Both the position numbers and the translations under genes were made by a program. Shown piece by piece: positions 6,026 through 6,901 of a DNA stretch of 6,901 nucleotides (the stretch's first letter is position 1; every line of letters begins with the position of its first letter). The stretch is from contig CAKNAD010000157.1 in NCBI GenBank assembly GCA_929200515.1, positions 1 to 6,901 on the forward strand. Reading direction: 5' to 3'. The notes below the pieces were generated by a model. It searched no databases, was not told the origin of the DNA, and was given only the letters and a program-made list of their open reading frames with translations. The DNA comes from Candidatus Gorgonimonas leptogorgiae (lineage in GTDB: Bacteria > Pseudomonadota > Gammaproteobacteria > Pseudomonadales > Endozoicomonadaceae).

Positions 6026-6724
6026 TCATGGATTGTATAAAATACGCATATTATCTGGGTTTGCACTATCAATTCCGCACTGGCATTTTAATGTATTCAT
6101 AATATTTACCATATGAACGCAACATTCTTTGCACATTGTGTGTTTGCATTCTAATTCAATATTTGGGAACCTTTCCAGACAAATCTGACAAGGCCTAGGT
6201 TCGTGTTCGGAGTCAGGTGCCTGAGTTAAAAATCCTTCCAAAGTCTTGAGGTCTTGGTTTGCTCCTAGTTGGCGTATTATTGGTTGATTACCTATTGGTT
6301 GGCGTATTATTGGTTGGTTTTCTATTTGTACCCTATTCGCGTCGAGTTGTACTCTATTCGCGCTGAGATATGCAATCGCCAAACCAGTTCCCGCAAAAGC
6401 GTTGATAAAACAGAGTGCAGCTGTCGACCCACAAACGCTTAGATATCCCGGATTACATTTAAGTGCAGAAAGGTAGAATTCATTAAAGTTACCAGGGTAA
6501 ATTTTGGAACAATTGTAAGTAAGCGCTAGGCAACCACCACATTTGTTACATTGAAGCCAATGCCGGAATCTATTATCACGATGAATACCTACATTCGGAT
6601 TGAGAGTTAAAAAAGAAGGGAGAAAATTAGACAAAAAAGGGATTATAAGATTATCCCATCCAGAAACTGCAACAACAGGTTTAACTAATAGTAGAAAAAT
6701 AAATATTATACGAAATGAGTACAT
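6026..6724 (-). CDS. Membrane-anchored RING-finger protein, copy 2
   Basis: The predicted protein is identical to that of 2610-3308: hydrophobic signal-like N-terminus (1-20), Cys-rich segment (59-98), membrane helix (about 98-120), ANRVQ and NQPIIRQ repeats, and a C-terminal RING (C179, C182, C193, H195, C198, C201, C214, C216). It is the first gene of the array in transcription order, preceded by its own TATAAT box at 6748-6753, so it does not rely on a promoter in the flank. Its stop codon lies seven bases from the IS605-type right end, which means the old insertion landed just after the gene without changing its reading frame. A role as a host-directed ubiquitin ligase is inferred from the domain only. 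Confidence 0.9.
   Translation of the reverse strand: MYSFRIIFIFLLLVKPVVAVSGWDNLIIPFLSNFLPSFLTLNPNVGIHRDNRFRHWLQCNKCGGCLALTYNCSKIYPGNFNEFYLSALKCNPGYLSVCGSTAALCFINAFAGTGLAIAYLSANRVQLDANRVQIENQPIIRQPIGNQPIIRQLGANQDLKTLEGFLTQAPDSEHEPRPCQICLERFPNIELECKHTMCKECCVHMVNIMNTLKCQCGIDSANPDNMRILYNP
6268..6367. repeat. Short in-frame tandem repeats in the RING gene, copy 2
   Basis: Same adjacent 30-base and 21-base period duplications as at 2852-2951. They have the same repeat number in both units, so this linker has not varied since the units duplicated. Confidence 0.8.
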
Positions 6725-6845
6725 ACTTTATGACCTGGGTAATAAAAATTATACTTAACTAAGCTTTCGAAGATAACTGAGTTTTATAGTGTTGTGAATA
6801 GTTTAATTGCAAATAGTTTATTAATATTTAATATTTCAGGTGTTA
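6725..6845. other. Upstream region of the RING gene, copy 2
   Basis: This is the right end of unit 2 and the leader of the first gene of the array. It is AT-rich with no gene. It ends with the left arm GTGTTA (6840-6845) of the dyad that spans into the closing 30-base repeat. Confidence 0.6.
6748..6753 (-). promoter_or_regulatory. -10 box of the RING gene promoter, copy 2
   Basis: Perfect TATAAT on the minus strand, 23 bases before the start codon at 6722-6724, with only a weak -35 candidate, as in copy 1. Confidence 0.45.
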
Positions 6846-6875
6846 TATACATGGTTTAACACTCTATTTTTATAA
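6846..6875. repeat. 30-base boundary repeat, right end
   Basis: This third copy is followed by sequence that differs from the unit from 6876 onward, so the array ends here. It keeps both arms of the inverted repeat (6840-6845 and 6857-6862). Read on the minus strand, an open frame enters from the right flank and stops inside the repeat at 6856-6858. The repeat may therefore be the regenerated 3' end of a neighbouring gene. Confidence 0.75.
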
Positions 6876-6901
6876 CAATACTTCGGACAGTTTCATGAAG
6901 C
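6876..6901. other. Right flank of the array
   Basis: This is unique sequence outside the array. On the minus strand a frame from 6900 reads LHETVRSIVI and runs on into the 30-base repeat, stopping at 6856-6858. It may be the tail of a neighbouring gene, but 14 codons are too few to be sure. The 8-base palindrome TTCATGAA lies here as well. Confidence 0.4.

Larger units (their letters stand above)
3430..6845. repeat. Tandem unit, copy 2 (3416 bases)
   Basis: This is the head-to-tail second copy of 14-3429, in the same orientation with no bases between the copies. Unlike copy 1, it is preceded by the authentic right end of another unit and followed by a third copy of the 30-base repeat. Because both copies appear identical, neither can be called the original and neither shows decay. 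Copy number in the living genome may differ from two, since a perfect tandem array of this size can expand or collapse by unequal recombination. Confidence 0.95.

Noticed and set aside
14..6875. CRISPR array
   Set aside because: There are only three repeat copies and they are 3416 bases apart, with genes between them; no short spacers.
14..6875. Small plasmid read twice around its circle
   Set aside because: Both ends carry sequence that does not continue the unit, and no replication gene is present. A circular intermediate of an integrated element remains possible.

Overview
The window is almost entirely a perfect two-copy tandem array. A 3416-base unit (14-3429) is followed directly by a second copy (3430-6845). 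I found no difference between them in the stretches I compared by eye, and the four long protein translations are pairwise identical. A 30-base sequence that starts each unit appears a third time at 6846-6875, so the layout is R-unit-R-unit-R. Only 13 bases on the left and 26 on the right lie outside the array. These flanks are not unit sequence at those positions, which argues against a simple mis-assembled small circle and for a tandemly repeated insert with direct repeats at its ends.

Each unit carries two long genes, both on the minus strand. Upstream is a 232-aa protein with an N-terminal signal-like segment, a Cys-rich region, one membrane segment, short internal repeats and a C-terminal RING-type zinc finger. 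Downstream is a 636-aa protein I cannot assign, with an IQ-like helix near its N-terminus and a long, probably helical C-terminal half. In transcription order the array reads RING (copy 2), 636-aa (copy 2), RING (copy 1), 636-aa (copy 1). Between the two genes of each unit, on the plus strand, lies a dead IS200/IS605-type remnant. It consists of the last codons of TnpB, with the NADY...NIL motif, then the right-end / omega-RNA-like sequence closing with the typical CCCCG...CGGGG hairpin and TCAC end.

The sequence is AT-rich and gene-dense. It has a plausible Shine-Dalgarno site before the 636-aa gene and a perfect TATAAT before the RING gene. With the IS605 remnant, this points to a bacterium. 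A RING finger of eukaryotic type and an IQ-like motif suggest one living with or inside eukaryotic cells, such as a Rickettsiales-, Legionellales- or Dependentiae-like symbiont. This is inference; no taxonomic marker gene is present. A eukaryotic virus or host sequence is less likely but not excluded.

No integrase, transposase, replication protein, tRNA, rRNA or CRISPR array is visible. The most interesting points are the recombinase-free tandem element with an att-like repeat, the membrane RING gene paired with an unknown large gene, and the orphan TnpB tail with its omega-RNA-like end trapped inside the unit.
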